From Amycolatopsis acididurans (lineage in GTDB: Bacteria; Actinomycetota; Actinomycetes; Mycobacteriales; Pseudonocardiaceae), in contig NZ_JAAXLS010000009.1 of NCBI RefSeq assembly GCF_012328925.1, forward strand, positions 62,001 to 126,000: DNA of 64,000 bases, written 5' to 3'. The notes under the pieces are model-generated. The model searched no databases. It was not told the DNA's origin and was given only the letters and a program-made list of their open reading frames with translations. Of the stretch, positions 11,334-22,191 are shown one piece after another (within the stretch, counting starts at the first letter, position 1; the number at the start of each line of letters is the position of its first letter). Position numbers and translations under genes: made by a program.

Positions 11334-12007
11334 CAGCGGTACGACCTCCGCTCGTCGGGCGGTGGCACGGACACACCCGGGTACTCGACGGGAATGCCGC
11401 CGAGCGGGTAGTCCTTGCGCTGCGGGTGCCCGTCCCAGTCGTCGGGCAGCTGGATGCGGGTGAGCCCGGGGTGGCCGTCGAACACGATCCCGAAGAAGTC
11501 GTAGGTCTCGCGCTCGTGCCAGTCCGCGGTCGGGTACACCGGCACGATCGACGGGATATGCGGATCGCTGTCGGGGCAGGACACTTCGAGCCGGAGGCGC
11601 CGGTTGTGGGTGATGGACAGGAAGTGGTATGCCACATGCAGTTCGGCGCCCTCGTCCTGCGGGAAGTGCACGCCGGAGACCGAGCAGCACAGCTCGAACC
11701 GCAACGCCGGCACGTCGCGCAGTGCCATCACGACCTGAAGGAGCCGTTCGCGCCGCACGACGAAGGTGAGCTCGCCGCGATCGACGACGGTACGCGGCGC
11801 GGCCGCGGTGAGCGAGACCCCGCGCTCGGCGAGTGCGTTCGCCAGATCGCCGGCCACCTCGTCGAACCAGCCCCCGTAGGGTCGCGGGCTTCCTTCGGGC
11901 TGCCGGACGGTGTGGCGCAGCCGGCCGTACCCGGACGTGTCGCCAGGACCGTCTACTCCGAACATTCCGGCGCGGGCCGCCACGACGCCGGGGCGCTCGG
12001 CGCTCAT
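11333..12007 (-). CDS. nuoC: NADH-quinone oxidoreductase subunit C
   Basis: 30-kDa subunit of the complex I peripheral arm, 224 residues. The C-terminal signature [18 protein letters not shown] followed by [16 protein letters not shown] is the 30kDa_NADH motif. The first 50 residues are a Gly/Pro-rich leader common in actinobacterial NuoC. The start overlaps the nuoB stop by 4 bases. Confidence 0.96.
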   Translation of the reverse strand: MSAERPGVVAARAGMFGVDGPGDTSGYGRLRHTVRQPEGSPRPYGGWFDEVAGDLANALAERGVSLTAAAPRTVVDRGELTFVVRRERLLQVVMALRDVPALRFELCCSVSGVHFPQDEGAELHVAYHFLSITHNRRLRLEVSCPDSDPHIPSIVPVYPTADWHERETYDFFGIVFDGHPGLTRIQLPDDWDGHPQRKDYPLGGIPVEYPGVSVPPPDERRSYR

Positions 12008-12483
12008 CGTGCCGCTCCCAGCGGCCTCCGCTGGATTTCCTCGTGCAGGGTGAGGATCGCGTGCATCAGCATCTCGGGGCGGGGCGGGCAGCCGGGCAGG
12101 TATACGTCGACCGGCACCACATGATCGACACCCTGGACGATCGCGTAGTTGTTGAACATGCCGCCCGAAGACGCGCACGCACCCATCGACAGCACCCACT
12201 TCGGCGCGGCCATCTGGTCGTAGACCTGGCGCAGCACCGGTGCCATCTTCTGGCTCACCCGGCCGGCGACGATCATCAGATCCGCCTGGCGCGGTGAGGC
12301 GCGGAACACCTCCATCCCGAAGCGGGCCAGATCGTAGCGGCCCGCGCCGGTGGCCATCATCTCGATGGCGCAGCACGCCAGCCCGAACGTGGCCGGCCAC
12401 AGCGAGTTCTTCCGTACCCACCCCGCGAGCTGCTCGACACCGGTGAGCAGGAAGCCGCTGGGCAGCTTCTCCTCCAAGCCCAT
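12004..12483 (-). CDS. nuoB: NADH-quinone oxidoreductase subunit B
   Basis: Subunit carrying terminal cluster N2 of complex I, 159 residues. Ligands are seen in [10 protein letters not shown] (adjacent cysteines), MGACASSGG and LPGCPPRPE. The ATG at 12483 is preceded by GGAGGAAC at a good distance, so it was preferred over a GTG 18 bases upstream. It begins 14 bases after the phosphoribulokinase stop. nuoA, normally the gene just before nuoB, is absent here. Confidence 0.97.
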   Translation of the reverse strand: MGLEEKLPSGFLLTGVEQLAGWVRKNSLWPATFGLACCAIEMMATGAGRYDLARFGMEVFRASPRQADLMIVAGRVSQKMAPVLRQVYDQMAAPKWVLSMGACASSGGMFNNYAIVQGVDHVVPVDVYLPGCPPRPEMLMHAILTLHEEIQRRPLGAAR

Positions 12484-12497
12484 AGTTCCTCCGCGCG

Positions 12498-13442
12498 TCA
12501 ACGGTTGGGGTCGAGCAGATGGGACAGCAACAGCAGCTGTGTGATGGCCAGCGGCTCGCTGCGCACGCCCGCGCCGAGGTTGCCGAGCGTGAGCGGCACC
12601 TCCCCGGCGTCGACGCCGAGCCGCTCCCAGATCGCCTTCTCCACCACGAGGCTTTCCTCCCGGGGCACGTACCCGTGGATGTGCAGGGTGTCGACCGGGC
12701 GGCCGTCGGAGTCCCTGGTGAGCTTGAGGTGGATGGCTCGCTGCTCGTTGCCGCCCAGCACCCGGCTCAACTCCGGATAGTTCATGGTGGGCCGCAACAT
12801 CAGCTCCGCCGACAGGGGCGTGCCCGGCGGATCGTGCCGTCCCGCGATCGGCGCGAAGCGGACCACGATATCGGCGTAGGCCCGCTGCGGGCGGATGAAC
12901 TCCGCCGATTCCGGCTCACGCCGCGCCAGCTCCGCGACCACCGCGTCGGTCCGGTAGCCGCGCTTGTCGGTGTCCCGCTTGACCTTCCACTGCCGCCGGA
13001 CCTCCTCGGCCGGATCGAGATAGATCGAGATATCGAAGCAGGCGCGGGTCAGCTTGGTGTGCAAGGGAAGCAACCCCTCGACGATCACGAACTCGTGCGG
13101 CTCGACCAGTTCGGGCCGGGTCAGCTCGCCCGTGTCGTGGTCGTAGACCGGTTTGAGGATCGGGCGACCGGTCGCGAGCAGCTGCAGATGCTGTTCGATG
13201 ATCTCGACGTAGTTGCAGTCGGGATGCAGCGCGGTGAACGGCAGCCCCTTGCGTTCACGGCGGTCGTAGCGGTGGTAGTCGTCCACGCAGATCGTGGTGA
13301 CCCGGTCCTGGCCGAGTGCCTCGGCCAGCCCCGTGGTCAGTGTGGTCTTGCCGGCGGCGCTGTCGCCGGCGACGGCGATCATCACCGGCCGGGCGGGCCG
13401 GTCGCCCTCGACGCGCTCGATCCGGATCAGCTTGTGGGGCAT
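12498..13442 (-). CDS. prkB: Phosphoribulokinase
   Basis: ATP-dependent conversion of ribulose 5-phosphate to ribulose 1,5-bisphosphate, the Calvin-cycle-specific step. The protein has 314 residues. The P-loop is [13 protein letters not shown] (about 25-37). [14 protein letters not shown] is the substrate loop of the PRK/uridine kinase fold, and [10 protein letters not shown] the Walker B-like strand. The pattern [19 protein letters not shown] with KPVYDHDTG resembles the cyanobacterial/class II type. It overlaps the transketolase 3' end by 16 bases and is followed closely by nuoB, linking carbon fixation to complex I in one transcription unit. Confidence 0.93.
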   Translation of the reverse strand: MPHKLIRIERVEGDRPARPVMIAVAGDSAAGKTTLTTGLAEALGQDRVTTICVDDYHRYDRRERKGLPFTALHPDCNYVEIIEQHLQLLATGRPILKPVYDHDTGELTRPELVEPHEFVIVEGLLPLHTKLTRACFDISIYLDPAEEVRRQWKVKRDTDKRGYRTDAVVAELARREPESAEFIRPQRAYADIVVRFAPIAGRHDPPGTPLSAELMLRPTMNYPELSRVLGGNEQRAIHLKLTRDSDGRPVDTLHIHGYVPREESLVVEKAIWERLGVDAGEVPLTLGNLGAGVRSEPLAITQLLLLSHLLDPNR

Positions 13443-15451
13443 GCCCGCTCCCGTCCCATCTGCCGCAAGGCGGTCTCCACCACGGCCGCGACCGTGAACC
13501 CGAGTTCGGCGTACACGGTCGCGCCGGGTGCGCTCGCGCCGAACCGGCGCAGCCCGAGCACGGCGTCGCCGTGGCGGGCCAGTGCCTGCCACCCGGTGGG
13601 CACCCCGGCCTCGATCCACACCACCGGGCAGTCCGCCAGCCGGAACTCGCCCGCGGCCAGTGCCCGCTCGAACTGTTCACGCCACGGCACCGACAGGACC
13701 TCGACGGCGACGCCCTCGCCCGCCAGTTCACCGGCCGCGGCCAGCGCCAGCGCCACCTCGGAACCGGTGGCGGCCAGCACGATCTCGGGCTCGCGCGCGT
13801 TCGTCCACACCGGACGAGCGCCGAACCGGTCGATCGCGTGGCCCTCGGAAGGTGGCTGCAGTACGGGCAGATCCTGCCGGCTCAGCACGAGCGCGGTGGG
13901 CCCGCTCGCCCGCTCCAGCGCGATGCGCCAGCACGCCGCGGTCTCGTTGGCATCGGCAGGCCGCAGCACCGCGAGGCCCGGGATGAGCCGCAACGACTCC
14001 AGTTGCTCGACCGGCTGATGGGTCGGGCCGTCCTCACCGACCATGATCGAGTCGTGGGTGAACACGAACACCACCGGCAGTCCCATCAGCGCGGCCAGCC
14101 GGATCGACGGCCGCAGGTAATCGGAGAAGACCAGGAAAGTGCCGCCGTAGCAACGGAATCCGCCGTGCAGGGTGAGGCCGTTGAGCACCCCCGCCATCGC
14201 GTGCTCCCGGATGCCGAAGTGCAGGGTCCGGCCGCGCCGATCGTCCACGGACACGTCCCCGCCGCCCGGGATCGTCGTGTTCGTGGAGGCCGCGAGATCC
14301 GCGGATCCGCCCACCAGACCGGAAAAAACCGTGGCCACCGACTCCAGCACGATGCCCGAAGCCTTACGGGTGGCCATCTTCGTCCCCGGTTCGAACACCG
14401 GCAGCCACCCGGCGAGGCCGGCCGGCGGCCCCAGCGGTGCCGCCGGGTCCCACTGCGCGGCCAGTTCGGGATGCGCCTGCGCCCACTGGCGGCGGCGGTC
14501 GCTCCAGGCGAACTGTTCGGCCTGCGCGCCGGCCGCCAGTTCGGCGCACCGCTTGCCGACTTCGGGCGGTACATGGAACTTCTCCGCCGGCCAGCCGAAA
14601 GCCGCCCGGGCGGCGGCGAGCCGCTCCTCGCCGAGTGGCGCGCCGTGCGCCTTGCAGGTGCCCGCCACCTCAGGTGCGCCGTACCCGATCGTGGTGCGCA
14701 CCGCGACCAGGCTCGGCCTGCCTTCCTCGGCGGCCGCCTCGGCGAGCGCCGCGATCATCGCCGGCCCGTCGTTGCCGTCGGCGACGCGTACGGTGTGCCA
14801 GCCATACGCCACGAACCGGGCCGCCACGTCGTCGGAGCAACTGCGGCTCGCGGGCCCGTCGATCGTGACGTCGTTGTCGTCGAAGACGACGTTCAGCCGG
14901 CCGAGGCCGAGGTGCCCGGCCAGCGATGCGGCCTCGTGGCTGATGCCCTCCATCAGGTCGCCGTCCCCGGCGAGCACCCAGGTGCGGTGGCCGACCACGG
15001 TGTGCTCCGGTGTGTTGGCGCGGGCGGCGAGCATCCGCTCGCCCAGCGCCATCCCGACCGCGTTCGCCAGACCCTGCCCGAGCGGTCCCGTGGTGGTCTC
15101 CACGCCGGGCGTATGGCCGTACTCCGGATGCCCCGGTGTGCGCGAACCCCACTGGCGGAACTCGCGTAACTCCGCGGCGGCCAGGTCGTAGCCGAACAGG
15201 TGCAGCAGCGCGTAGAGCAGCATCGAACCGTGCCCGGCCGACAGTACGAACCGGTCGCGGTCCGGCCACCCCGGCTCCGCCGGATCGTGTCGCAGGAACC
15301 GCGACCACAGCGCCCACGCCGGCACCGCGGCGCCCATCGGGAGCCCGGGATGGCCGCTGCGGGCCTGCTGCACCGCGTCCGCCGCGAGCATGCGGATCGT
15401 GGTGACCGCGAGGTCGTCCACCTCGTCCCAGTGTTCGTCGCGCGGGTTCAT
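13427..15451 (-). CDS. tkt: Transketolase
   Basis: Thiamine-diphosphate enzyme moving two-carbon units between sugar phosphates in the regenerative part of the Calvin cycle, 674 residues. [16 protein letters not shown] (about 30-45) is the first transketolase signature; [14 protein letters not shown] and the TPP motif [18 protein letters not shown] follow. The pyrimidine-domain signature is seen in [19 protein letters not shown]. The start [11 protein letters not shown] overlaps rpe by 4 bases. A paralogue for the pentose phosphate pathway probably exists elsewhere. Confidence 0.95.
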   Translation of the reverse strand: MNPRDEHWDEVDDLAVTTIRMLAADAVQQARSGHPGLPMGAAVPAWALWSRFLRHDPAEPGWPDRDRFVLSAGHGSMLLYALLHLFGYDLAAAELREFRQWGSRTPGHPEYGHTPGVETTTGPLGQGLANAVGMALGERMLAARANTPEHTVVGHRTWVLAGDGDLMEGISHEAASLAGHLGLGRLNVVFDDNDVTIDGPASRSCSDDVAARFVAYGWHTVRVADGNDGPAMIAALAEAAAEEGRPSLVAVRTTIGYGAPEVAGTCKAHGAPLGEERLAAARAAFGWPAEKFHVPPEVGKRCAELAAGAQAEQFAWSDRRRQWAQAHPELAAQWDPAAPLGPPAGLAGWLPVFEPGTKMATRKASGIVLESVATVFSGLVGGSADLAASTNTTIPGGGDVSVDDRRGRTLHFGIREHAMAGVLNGLTLHGGFRCYGGTFLVFSDYLRPSIRLAALMGLPVVFVFTHDSIMVGEDGPTHQPVEQLESLRLIPGLAVLRPADANETAACWRIALERASGPTALVLSRQDLPVLQPPSEGHAIDRFGARPVWTNAREPEIVLAATGSEVALALAAAGELAGEGVAVEVLSVPWREQFERALAAGEFRLADCPVVWIEAGVPTGWQALARHGDAVLGLRRFGASAPGATVYAELGFTVAAVVETALRQMGRERACPTS

Positions 15452-16140
15452 GCCGCGTCCTCGCGCACCGTCGCTAGTTGCCGCAGGCGCGCCAGTTCCA
15501 CCGCCATCGCACCCCGTCGGCGGAACAGCGCGGAGCCGGCGCAGAAGGTGGTCGCGCCCGCGCGGGCCGCGCCGGCGATGGTGTCCGGCCCGATCCCGCC
15601 GTCGACCTCCAACTCGATCGGCCGTCCGGTCCGTTCGACCAGCGCTCGCGCCTCCGCGATCTTGGACTCCATTGTGGACAGATAGGCCTGACCGCCGAAA
15701 CCGGGGTTCACGGTCATCACCAGCACCAGATCCACCAGGTCGAGCACATGTGTGATGGCCGACAAAGGTGTTGCCGGATTCACCGCGACCCCGGCGCGCA
15801 CCCCGAGATCGAGCACCGCGGTCAGCGTCCGGTGCAGATGCCGGCACGTTTCCGCGTGCACGATCACGAGTTCGCACCCGGCCTCCACCCAGCGTTCGAG
15901 CATCGGCTCGGGCCGGGCCACCATCAGGTGCGCCTCGAACCCGACATCGACCAGGGGGCGCACCGACGCGATCACATCGGGCCCGATGGTCAGGTTCGGC
16001 ACGAAGACGCCGTCCATGACGTCCCACTGGATGCGGTCGATCCCGGCTTCCTCGAGCGAACGGCATTCCTCGCCGAGCCGGGCGAAATCCGCCGGCAGGA
16101 TCGACGCCACCAGGCGCGGCCGCGATGGGGTCGGCTGCAT
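15448..16140 (-). CDS. rpe: Ribulose-phosphate 3-epimerase
   Basis: Interconverts ribulose 5-phosphate and xylulose 5-phosphate, supplying phosphoribulokinase. The protein has 230 residues, a TIM barrel. [14 protein letters not shown] and [13 protein letters not shown] carry the metal-binding and catalytic residues; [23 protein letters not shown] and [11 protein letters not shown] complete the family pattern. It is the first gene of the minus-strand run rpe-tkt-prk-nuo; its promoter must lie in the 133 bases before it. Confidence 0.95.
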   Translation of the reverse strand: MQPTPSRPRLVASILPADFARLGEECRSLEEAGIDRIQWDVMDGVFVPNLTIGPDVIASVRPLVDVGFEAHLMVARPEPMLERWVEAGCELVIVHAETCRHLHRTLTAVLDLGVRAGVAVNPATPLSAITHVLDLVDLVLVMTVNPGFGGQAYLSTMESKIAEARALVERTGRPIELEVDGGIGPDTIAGAARAGATTFCAGSALFRRRGAMAVELARLRQLATVREDAA

Positions 16141-16273
16141 TCTCCAGACCTCCCGAGTCGTTGTCGCCCGAAGGTAAGTCGGGGCCGTGGCGGCGCGATC
16201 CCCCCGCACGGGGGTGCGGGCGGGGGAATTCCGGAATCGCGGGAAGCGGCTCGGCGGCGGGTAAACTCCAGCT
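16141..16273. promoter_or_regulatory. Divergent promoter region between rpe operon and two-component genes
   Basis: 133 bases separate the rpe start (minus) from the response-regulator start (plus). The stretch contains a C/G-rich inverted repeat around 16201-16232 (CCCCCCGCACGGGGG) and a perfect ATTCCGGAAT palindrome just after it. No gene fits. These are candidate binding sites for CbbR or the neighbouring response regulator; I cannot assign -35/-10 boxes with confidence. Confidence 0.5.
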
Positions 16274-16936
16274 ATGCGGAACCAACCGTTGCGAGTCCTT
16301 CTCGTCGACGACCACGCCATGGTCCTCGAAGGGCTCAAAGCGGTCCTGGGGCGTTTTCGCGGTCGCGTACGTGTCATCGGGCAGGCACTCGACGCGGACG
16401 AGGCGCAGTGCCTGGTGTCCAGCCTCGAACCGGACGTCGTCCTCGTGGATGTGCGGTTGCGCGGTTCGATGAGCGGGCTGGACCTGTGCCGCCGGCTGAT
16501 CGAGGCGGCGCCGGACCGCAAGGTGGTCCTGCTGAGCGCGTACGACGACGAGCAGTACCTCTTCCAGGCCATGCGGGCGGGCGCGGCCGGCTACCTGCTC
16601 AAGTCGATCGGCGGCGAGGAACTGGTCCGCCATCTCGAACTCGCCGCCACGGGCGAGAAGGTCGTCGACCCCGGCATGGCAGGGCGGGCCGTCGCGTCCG
16701 CGGCGCGGCTGCAGGCCGGCGAGTTCTGGCCGGGCGCGCATCTGTCGTTGACGCAGCGCGAAAGCGAGGTGCTGGGCCATCTCGTGGCGGGGCTGTCCAA
16801 CCGCGCCATCGCCGCCAAGCTCGTGCTCGGCGAGGAGACGATCAAAAGCCACGTGCGGGCCATCTTCCGCAAGCTCGACGTGAACGACCGGGCCGGTGCG
16901 GTCGCCACCGCGCTGCGCGAAGGAATCTTCCAATGA
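16274..16936 (+). CDS. LuxR/NarL-family response regulator
   Basis: Two-component response regulator, 220 residues. The receiver domain (about 5-125) has the acidic pair LLVDDH, the phosphoacceptor Asp in [10 protein letters not shown] and the Lys in YLLKSIGG. The C-terminal GerE/LuxR helix-turn-helix (about 150-215) reads [20 protein letters not shown] then [20 protein letters not shown]. It overlaps the kinase start (ATGA), so the pair is co-expressed. It lies between the two Calvin-cycle gene groups and diverges from rpe, which makes it a candidate regulator of autotrophy; that is inference. Confidence 0.92.
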   Translation: MRNQPLRVLLVDDHAMVLEGLKAVLGRFRGRVRVIGQALDADEAQCLVSSLEPDVVLVDVRLRGSMSGLDLCRRLIEAAPDRKVVLLSAYDDEQYLFQAMRAGAAGYLLKSIGGEELVRHLELAATGEKVVDPGMAGRAVASAARLQAGEFWPGAHLSLTQRESEVLGHLVAGLSNRAIAAKLVLGEETIKSHVRAIFRKLDVNDRAGAVATALREGIFQ

Positions 16937-18123
16937 CCCACGGTCTCGGCCTCGCCGACCCCGGGCGCGAGAACGCGTTGCTGGTCGGCATCATCGAGGC
17001 GATCTCCGCCGGGCCCGAGCTCACCCTGCTGGCCGCCAGGGTCGCGCCCCTGATCGCCGAGGCGACGAGCACCGACGTGTGTTTCGTGCACGTGCTCGAC
17101 GACACCGACCGGTCGCTGACGCTGGCCGGTGCCACTCCGCCGTTCGACGAGCAGGTCGGCGCGGTGCGGCTGCCGCTCGGCGAGGGCGTCGCGGGATGGG
17201 CCGCGAGCCACGGCCGGCCCGTGGTGATCGTCGAGCACAAGGAACGGGACCCGCGCTACCGCTACTTCCCGCAGTTACGCGGTGAGGACTACACGTCGAT
17301 GGTGTCGGTGCCGATGGCGAGCGAGCCCGGCGGCCTGGTCGGCGTGCTCAACGTGCACACCCGGGCCCGGCGCGACTTCGCCGAACGGGACGTGCGGCTG
17401 CTCACCTCGATCGGAAGCCTGCTCGCCGGGGCGATCCACCAGGCCCGGCTGCATCGCCGGCTCACGGTGCGCGAGCGCGCGCATGAGCGGTTCACCGAGC
17501 AGGTCATCGCGGCGCAGGAGACGGAGCGGCGCCGGCTCGCGGGCGATATCCACGACGGCATCACCCAGCGGCTGGTCAGCCTTCGCTTCCACCTCGACGC
17601 GGCAGCCGGCGCGCTGACCGGGCGTTGCGAGTTCGCCGCCGGGCAGGTCGAACGGGCGCGCGAACTGGCCGACTTGACCTTCGACGAGGCCAGGGCGGCG
17701 ATCACCGGCCTGCGGCCACCGGTGCTGGACGACCTCGGCCTCGCCGACAGCCTGGCGAGCCTGTCCCGGTCACTCGCCGAACTGGACGTGCTGGTCGATG
17801 TCGAGGACTGCGCGCTGCCGGACCACGCCGCGATCGCGCTGTACCGGATCGCGCAGGAGGCGCTGCAGAACGTCGTCAAGCACGCGCAGACCAGGGCGGT
17901 CGCGCTGCGGCTGAGGACCGATGCCGGCGAGGTCGTCCTCGAGGTCAGCGACAGCGGACGCGGTTTCGACCGGGACGGGGCGTTCTTCGGTGACGGCTCC
18001 CCTTCCGGCGGCTACGGCATGGTCGGTATGGCCGAACGCGCGGAGCTCATCGGCGGCAGGCTGGCCGTCACCTCCCGCCCCGGGCAGGGAACCACGGTCA
18101 CCGCACGGGTTCCCGCCCGGTGA
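16933..18123 (+). CDS. GAF-domain sensor histidine kinase
   Basis: Cytoplasmic sensor kinase, 396 residues, partner of the preceding regulator. Residues about 20-165 form a GAF domain ([20 protein letters not shown] is typical). A HisKA_3 dimerisation domain follows with phosphoacceptor His in [15 protein letters not shown]. The ATPase domain has the N box [14 protein letters not shown]1 VSDSGRGFD and G2 [16 protein letters not shown]. No membrane segment is seen, so the signal is likely intracellular (redox or a small ligand). Its 3' end overlaps the convergent phosphatase gene by 26 bases. Confidence 0.92.
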   Translation: MTHGLGLADPGRENALLVGIIEAISAGPELTLLAARVAPLIAEATSTDVCFVHVLDDTDRSLTLAGATPPFDEQVGAVRLPLGEGVAGWAASHGRPVVIVEHKERDPRYRYFPQLRGEDYTSMVSVPMASEPGGLVGVLNVHTRARRDFAERDVRLLTSIGSLLAGAIHQARLHRRLTVRERAHERFTEQVIAAQETERRRLAGDIHDGITQRLVSLRFHLDAAAGALTGRCEFAAGQVERARELADLTFDEARAAITGLRPPVLDDLGLADSLASLSRSLAELDVLVDVEDCALPDHAAIALYRIAQEALQNVVKHAQTRAVALRLRTDAGEVVLEVSDSGRGFDRDGAFFGDGSPSGGYGMVGMAERAELIGGRLAVTSRPGQGTTVTARVPAR

Positions 18124-18832
18124 CCGGTATCCCGGCGGCCAGCGGTCCGCCACGGTCGGCCCGGCACGCCCCGAAACCGGGATACACCGCGGCCGCGCCG
18201 GTGAAGTCCTGGCGGCGGGTGTAGTCGTTGGTCACCACCACGCAGGCCAGTCCCGCGGCGAGCGCGGCGCGCAGGCCGTTGGCGGAGTCCTCCACCGCGA
18301 CCGCGCGGGACGCGGGCAGCCCGAGCCTGCGCAGCACCTCGACGTAGGCGGCCGGATCCGGTTTGAGCGCCCCGATTTCGCTGCCGGTCACCACGACCTC
18401 GAACAGGTCCGGGCCGAACAGGCGGTCCAGCAACGGTGCCACCCAGTCGCGGGTGCCCGTCGTCGCGACGGCCAGCCGCACGCGGGCGGACACCAGTTCC
18501 CGCAACAACTCCCGGAGTCCGGGCCGCGCGGCGATCCCGCCGTTCGTGACCAGATCTCGCATCCGCTCGGTCTTGTCACGGTGCAGCCGCGCCGCGAGAC
18601 CGGCCGCCTCGCCCGCGTCGTGCCCTCGGCTCTCCAGGTACGCGGCAAGCCTGCGGCGGCCACCGGTGATGGCGAGCAACCGGCCGTATTCCCCGGTGTC
18701 CCAACGGTAAGGCAGCCGGTTCGCCGCGAAGGCGGCATTGAACGCCGGGCGGTGCCCGTCGCGCTCGCTGTCGACCAGCGTGCCGTCGACGTCGAACACG
18801 ACCGCCGCGTACGGCTTACGCGACATGGTCAC
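18098..18832 (-). CDS. cbbY: HAD-family sugar phosphatase, CbbY-like
   Basis: HAD-superfamily hydrolase of 244 residues. Motif I is VVFDVDGTLVDSE with the nucleophile Asp, motif II has the Thr in AVATTGTRDW, motif III is the Lys in GALKPDPAAY, and motif IV is AVAVEDSANGLRAA. CbbY proteins in Calvin operons remove xylulose 1,5-bisphosphate, a RuBisCO inhibitor; the position after glpX and aldolase supports that role, though beta-phosphoglucomutase-type relatives look similar. Start GTG at 18832 or ATG at 18826; both overlap the aldolase gene. Confidence 0.8.
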   Translation of the reverse strand: MTMSRKPYAAVVFDVDGTLVDSERDGHRPAFNAAFAANRLPYRWDTGEYGRLLAITGGRRRLAAYLESRGHDAGEAAGLAARLHRDKTERMRDLVTNGGIAARPGLRELLRELVSARVRLAVATTGTRDWVAPLLDRLFGPDLFEVVVTGSEIGALKPDPAAYVEVLRRLGLPASRAVAVEDSANGLRAALAAGLACVVVTNDYTRRQDFTGAAAVYPGFGACRADRGGPLAAGIPVTGREPVR

Positions 18833-19820
18833 GCACCATGTCGCCGCCGGTCAGCGCGGCCGCGTTGCCGCGCACCCGGTCCGCCAGCGCGTCCTGCCCG
18901 GCCTCGACCCGTTCCGGCCGCCCCTGCCACGCGGCCAGCGCCGGATCCACCAGCGCCCGTCCGAACGAGAACGTGAGCGGCCACGGCACCTCGAAGTCCC
19001 GCATCGCGGCCAGGTTCTCCGTCGCCTGGATGACCGGCTGCCCGCCGGACAGGAACGCGATACCGGCGACCTCCGCCGGGACCGCGCCGCGCAGCGTGCC
19101 GACCGTGGCCTTCGCGACCTGCTCCGGGTCCGCGCGCTCACCGGAGGACTTGCCGGGTACCACCATATTCGGTTTGAGCACGGCCCCGTCCAAGGCGACC
19201 CCGGCCTCGCGGAGTTCGGCGAACACGTCGAGCAGCGTCGCCGTGGTCGCCGCGGCGCACGCCGCCATCGAATGCTCGCCCTCCATCAGCACCTCGGGTT
19301 CGACGATCGGCACGACGGCGGCTTCCTGGCACAGCGCGGCATAGCGGGCCAGCGCGTGCGCGTTGGCCCGGCGCGCCCTGCTGGTCGGCCTGCCCTCGCC
19401 GATCACGATCACCGCGCGCCATTTGGCGAACCGCGCGCCGAGCGAGGCGTACTCGGCGAGCCGCTCGCGCAGCCCGTCCAGGCCCTCGGTGACCTTCTCC
19501 CCCGGTGCTCCCGCAAGCGGTTCGGCGCCGGTGTCGACCTTGATTCCGGTCAGTAGCCCGGTATCCGCGAGCGCCACCGGGAAGGGCCGTCCATCCGATG
19601 TGGACTGGTGGAAGGTCTCGTCACAGAGGATCACTCCGCTGATCCCCTCGGCCAGCCCGGGTGTCGTCACCAGCATCTCCCGGTAGGCCCGCCGGTTATC
19701 CTCCGTCGGCGCGATCCCGGCCTTCTCCAGCCGGGCGGACATCGTCGCGATACTTTCGTCCGCGGCGAGGATCCCCTTGCCCGGAGCGACCATCTCGGTG
19801 GCGGTGGCTTGCACGCTCAC
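18816..19820 (-). CDS. fba: Class I fructose-bisphosphate aldolase
   Basis: Schiff-base aldolase joining dihydroxyacetone phosphate with glyceraldehyde 3-phosphate (or erythrose 4-phosphate) in the Calvin cycle, 334 residues. [18 protein letters not shown] (about 14-31) is the N-terminal signature; [15 protein letters not shown] and [16 protein letters not shown] hold the Schiff-base lysine region, and IAFLSGGQ the phosphate site. Class I enzymes are metal-independent and less common in actinobacteria than class II. GTG start overlaps the glpX stop (GTGA). Confidence 0.92.
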   Translation of the reverse strand: MSVQATATEMVAPGKGILAADESIATMSARLEKAGIAPTEDNRRAYREMLVTTPGLAEGISGVILCDETFHQSTSDGRPFPVALADTGLLTGIKVDTGAEPLAGAPGEKVTEGLDGLRERLAEYASLGARFAKWRAVIVIGEGRPTSRARRANAHALARYAALCQEAAVVPIVEPEVLMEGEHSMAACAAATTATLLDVFAELREAGVALDGAVLKPNMVVPGKSSGERADPEQVAKATVGTLRGAVPAEVAGIAFLSGGQPVIQATENLAAMRDFEVPWPLTFSFGRALVDPALAAWQGRPERVEAGQDALADRVRGNAAALTGGDMVRDHVA

Positions 19821-20848
19821 GCGCTGAACTCCCTTTCTTCCCGGTGGTGGCGGTACTCGACGACGCTGTAGGCGCCGAGCCGGTCGAGCTTGTGCTCGCT
19901 GAGCACGAACCGGACGGTGCCGCTGCGGGCGCGCATCACCAGCGACTCGGTGGTCGCCGCGAGCCGTCCATACCGGACCCCGCGCAGCAACTGGCCGTCG
20001 GTGACCCCGGTGGCGACGAAGAAGGCCTCCTCACCCGCGACGAGATCGTTCGTGGTCAGCACCCGGCTCAGATCGTGGCCGGCGGCCAGCGCCCGCTCGC
20101 GTTCCGCGCCGTCGCGAGGAGCCAACTTGGCCTGGATGACACCGCCGAGACATTTCAGCGCGCACGCGGCGATGACGCCCTCCGGGGTTCCGCCGATACC
20201 GAGCAGCAGGTCGATACCGGTACCGTCGCGCGCCGCCATCACCGCACCCGCCACGTCGCCGTCGGAGACGAGCCGGATCCGGGCTCCGGTCTCGCGTACC
20301 TCGTCGGCCAGCCGGGCGTGCCGCGGCCGGTCGAGCATGCAGACGGTGACGTCCTCGGGCTCGCCGCCCTTGGCCTTGGCGACGACGCGCACGTTGTGCG
20401 CCACCGGGGCTTCGATATCGACGGCGTCCGCCGCGTCCGGCCCGGTCACGAGCTTGTCCATGTAGAACACCGCGGACGGGTCGTACATCGTGCCGGCCGG
20501 GCTGACCGCCAGCACCGAGATCGCGTTGCCCATTCCCTTGGCGGTCAAGGTCGTCCCGTCGATCGGGTCGACCGCCACGTCGCACGGCGGCCCGTCCCGG
20601 CTGCCGATCTCCTCGCCGTTGTGCAGCATGGGCGCCTCGTCCTTCTCGCCCTCGCCGATCACCACGACGCCCCGGATCGGCAGCGTGTCGGTCATCGCGC
20701 GCATCGCGTCGACCGCCGCCCGGTCCGCGCCGTTCTTGTCACCACGGCCGACCCATCGGCCGGCGGACATCGCGGCCGCCTCGGTGACCCGGACCAGATC
20801 GAGCGCGAGGTTGCGATCCGGCGCGGGCCGGGCTGTCCTGGTTTCCAC
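19817..20848 (-). CDS. glpX: Fructose-1,6-bisphosphatase class II, GlpX type
   Basis: Hydrolyses fructose 1,6-bisphosphate (and often sedoheptulose 1,7-bisphosphate) in gluconeogenesis and the Calvin cycle, 343 residues. [14 protein letters not shown] and [19 protein letters not shown] are the Li-sensitive phosphatase metal motifs; [15 protein letters not shown] completes the GlpX pattern. The GTG start follows the cbbR stop by 46 bases. Confidence 0.94.
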   Translation of the reverse strand: METRTARPAPDRNLALDLVRVTEAAAMSAGRWVGRGDKNGADRAAVDAMRAMTDTLPIRGVVVIGEGEKDEAPMLHNGEEIGSRDGPPCDVAVDPIDGTTLTAKGMGNAISVLAVSPAGTMYDPSAVFYMDKLVTGPDAADAVDIEAPVAHNVRVVAKAKGGEPEDVTVCMLDRPRHARLADEVRETGARIRLVSDGDVAGAVMAARDGTGIDLLLGIGGTPEGVIAACALKCLGGVIQAKLAPRDGAERERALAAGHDLSRVLTTNDLVAGEEAFFVATGVTDGQLLRGVRYGRLAATTESLVMRARSGTVRFVLSEHKLDRLGAYSVVEYRHHREEREFSA

Positions 20849-20894
20849 GCGGCCTCCTTCCCGTGCCCAGCACGCTAGGAGCGTCGCGAACCGG

Positions 20895-21803
20895 TCAGCT
20901 CCCCCTGCGGGTGGAACGGGCGGGGGAACCGCGTGGCCGCCGCCAGCCCCGGCCGGCGATCAGGTGTGCCACGAGCAGCTCGACGGTCGCCGGGGCCCGC
21001 CGGTGGGTCACCGCATGCCAGCGACGGCGAAGCGGTGTGCCCGGCAGCTGCACGGTCACCAGCTCGCCCGCGGCGAGCGGGCGAGCGACCGCCTCGCGAG
21101 ACACCAGCGTGACGCCGAGCCCGGCGACCGCACCGGCGACGACCGCGCCGTTGGACCCGAGCGTCAGCCGCGGTGGATCGAGTTCCAGCCCGGCGAGCAG
21201 CGCCTCACAGGTCGAGCGGGTACCGGAACCGGCCTCGCGCATCAGCCAGGTGGTGACGCCCGGCTCGAACGTCTCCGCGACGGGCGGCGCCGCGACGGGG
21301 ACGAGATCGTTGCCGCGCACGGCCCGGATCACCACATCGCCGGTGCCCCGCGGCGGCCGGCCGGCGATCACGAGATCGGTCTCGTTCCGGTCCAGCAGGG
21401 CCCACACGTGTTCGCTGGTGCCCACGTCCAGCCGCAGCCGGACGTCCGGGTACTCCGCGCGGAAACCGGCCAGCGCGGCCGGCAGCAGGTGATCGGCCGC
21501 CGTCGTCACCGCGGCGAGCCGGATGCGCCCGCGGGCCGGGTCCGGGTCACCACGAGCCGCGGACAGCGCCTCGTCGTGCAGCCCGAGGATCGCGCGGGCG
21601 TAGCCGGCGAAGGTCTCCCCGGACGGCGTGAGCCGCAGACCCCGCCCGTTCCGCTCGACCAGCGACACGCCCACCTCGTTGCTGAGCGCACTGATCGCCG
21701 CCGACACGGCGGACTCGGTCAGCACGAGACGGGCCGCCGCCGCACGCACCGAGCCGGTGTCGGCCACCGCGACGAAGGCCCGCAGCCGCGCTGTGGTCGT
21801 CAT
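20895..21803 (-). CDS. cbbR: LysR-family transcriptional regulator, CbbR-like
   Basis: LysR-type regulator of 302 residues. The N-terminal winged helix-turn-helix (about 5-65) reads [20 protein letters not shown]; the rest is a periplasmic-binding-like effector domain. Its place directly before glpX, fba and the CbbY gene points to CbbR, the activator of Calvin-cycle operons that senses metabolites such as RuBP or NADPH. Unusually it is on the same strand as, and upstream of, its likely targets rather than divergent. Function as CbbR is inferred from context. Confidence 0.8.
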   Translation of the reverse strand: MTTTARLRAFVAVADTGSVRAAAARLVLTESAVSAAISALSNEVGVSLVERNGRGLRLTPSGETFAGYARAILGLHDEALSAARGDPDPARGRIRLAAVTTAADHLLPAALAGFRAEYPDVRLRLDVGTSEHVWALLDRNETDLVIAGRPPRGTGDVVIRAVRGNDLVPVAAPPVAETFEPGVTTWLMREAGSGTRSTCEALLAGLELDPPRLTLGSNGAVVAGAVAGLGVTLVSREAVARPLAAGELVTVQLPGTPLRRRWHAVTHRRAPATVELLVAHLIAGRGWRRPRGSPARSTRRGS

Positions 21804-21843
21804 TCACCCGTCTTACCCGGTCACCGGCCCGCCGGGCCAGTGC

Positions 21844-22191
21844 TCAGTGGAACGAGTCGCCGCACGCGCAGGAACCCGACGCGTTGGGGTTGTCGATGGT
21901 GAACCCCTGCTGCTCGATCGTGTCGACGAAATCGACGACCGCACCCGCCAGGTACGGGGCGCTCATCCGGTCCACCGCGACCCGCAGCCCGTCGAACTCG
22001 CGTACGAGGTCGCCCTCCACGCTCCGATCGTCGAAGAACAGCTGGTATCGCAGGCCGGAGCAGCCGCCAGGCTGGACCGCGATACGCAGCCGCAGGTCGC
22101 CGCCGCCTTCTTCCTGCGCGAGCAGGGCCTTGGCCTTCACGGCCGCGGCCTCGGTCACGGTGAGGTCGTGCGTCTGCTGTTCGAGTGTCAT
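21844..22191 (-). CDS. A-type iron-sulfur carrier protein (HesB/IscA/ErpA family)
   Basis: Small Fe-S cluster carrier, 115 residues. The three family cysteines are present: one in QPGGCSGLRY and two in the C-terminal GSCACGDSF. It lies between a thioredoxin-like gene and cbbR and near the many Fe-S proteins of complex I and the Hdr system, which it may help mature. The ATG at 22191 follows GGAAAGGAG and overlaps the upstream thioredoxin gene. Confidence 0.92.
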   Translation of the reverse strand: MTLEQQTHDLTVTEAAAVKAKALLAQEEGGGDLRLRIAVQPGGCSGLRYQLFFDDRSVEGDLVREFDGLRVAVDRMSAPYLAGAVVDFVDTIEQQGFTIDNPNASGSCACGDSFH

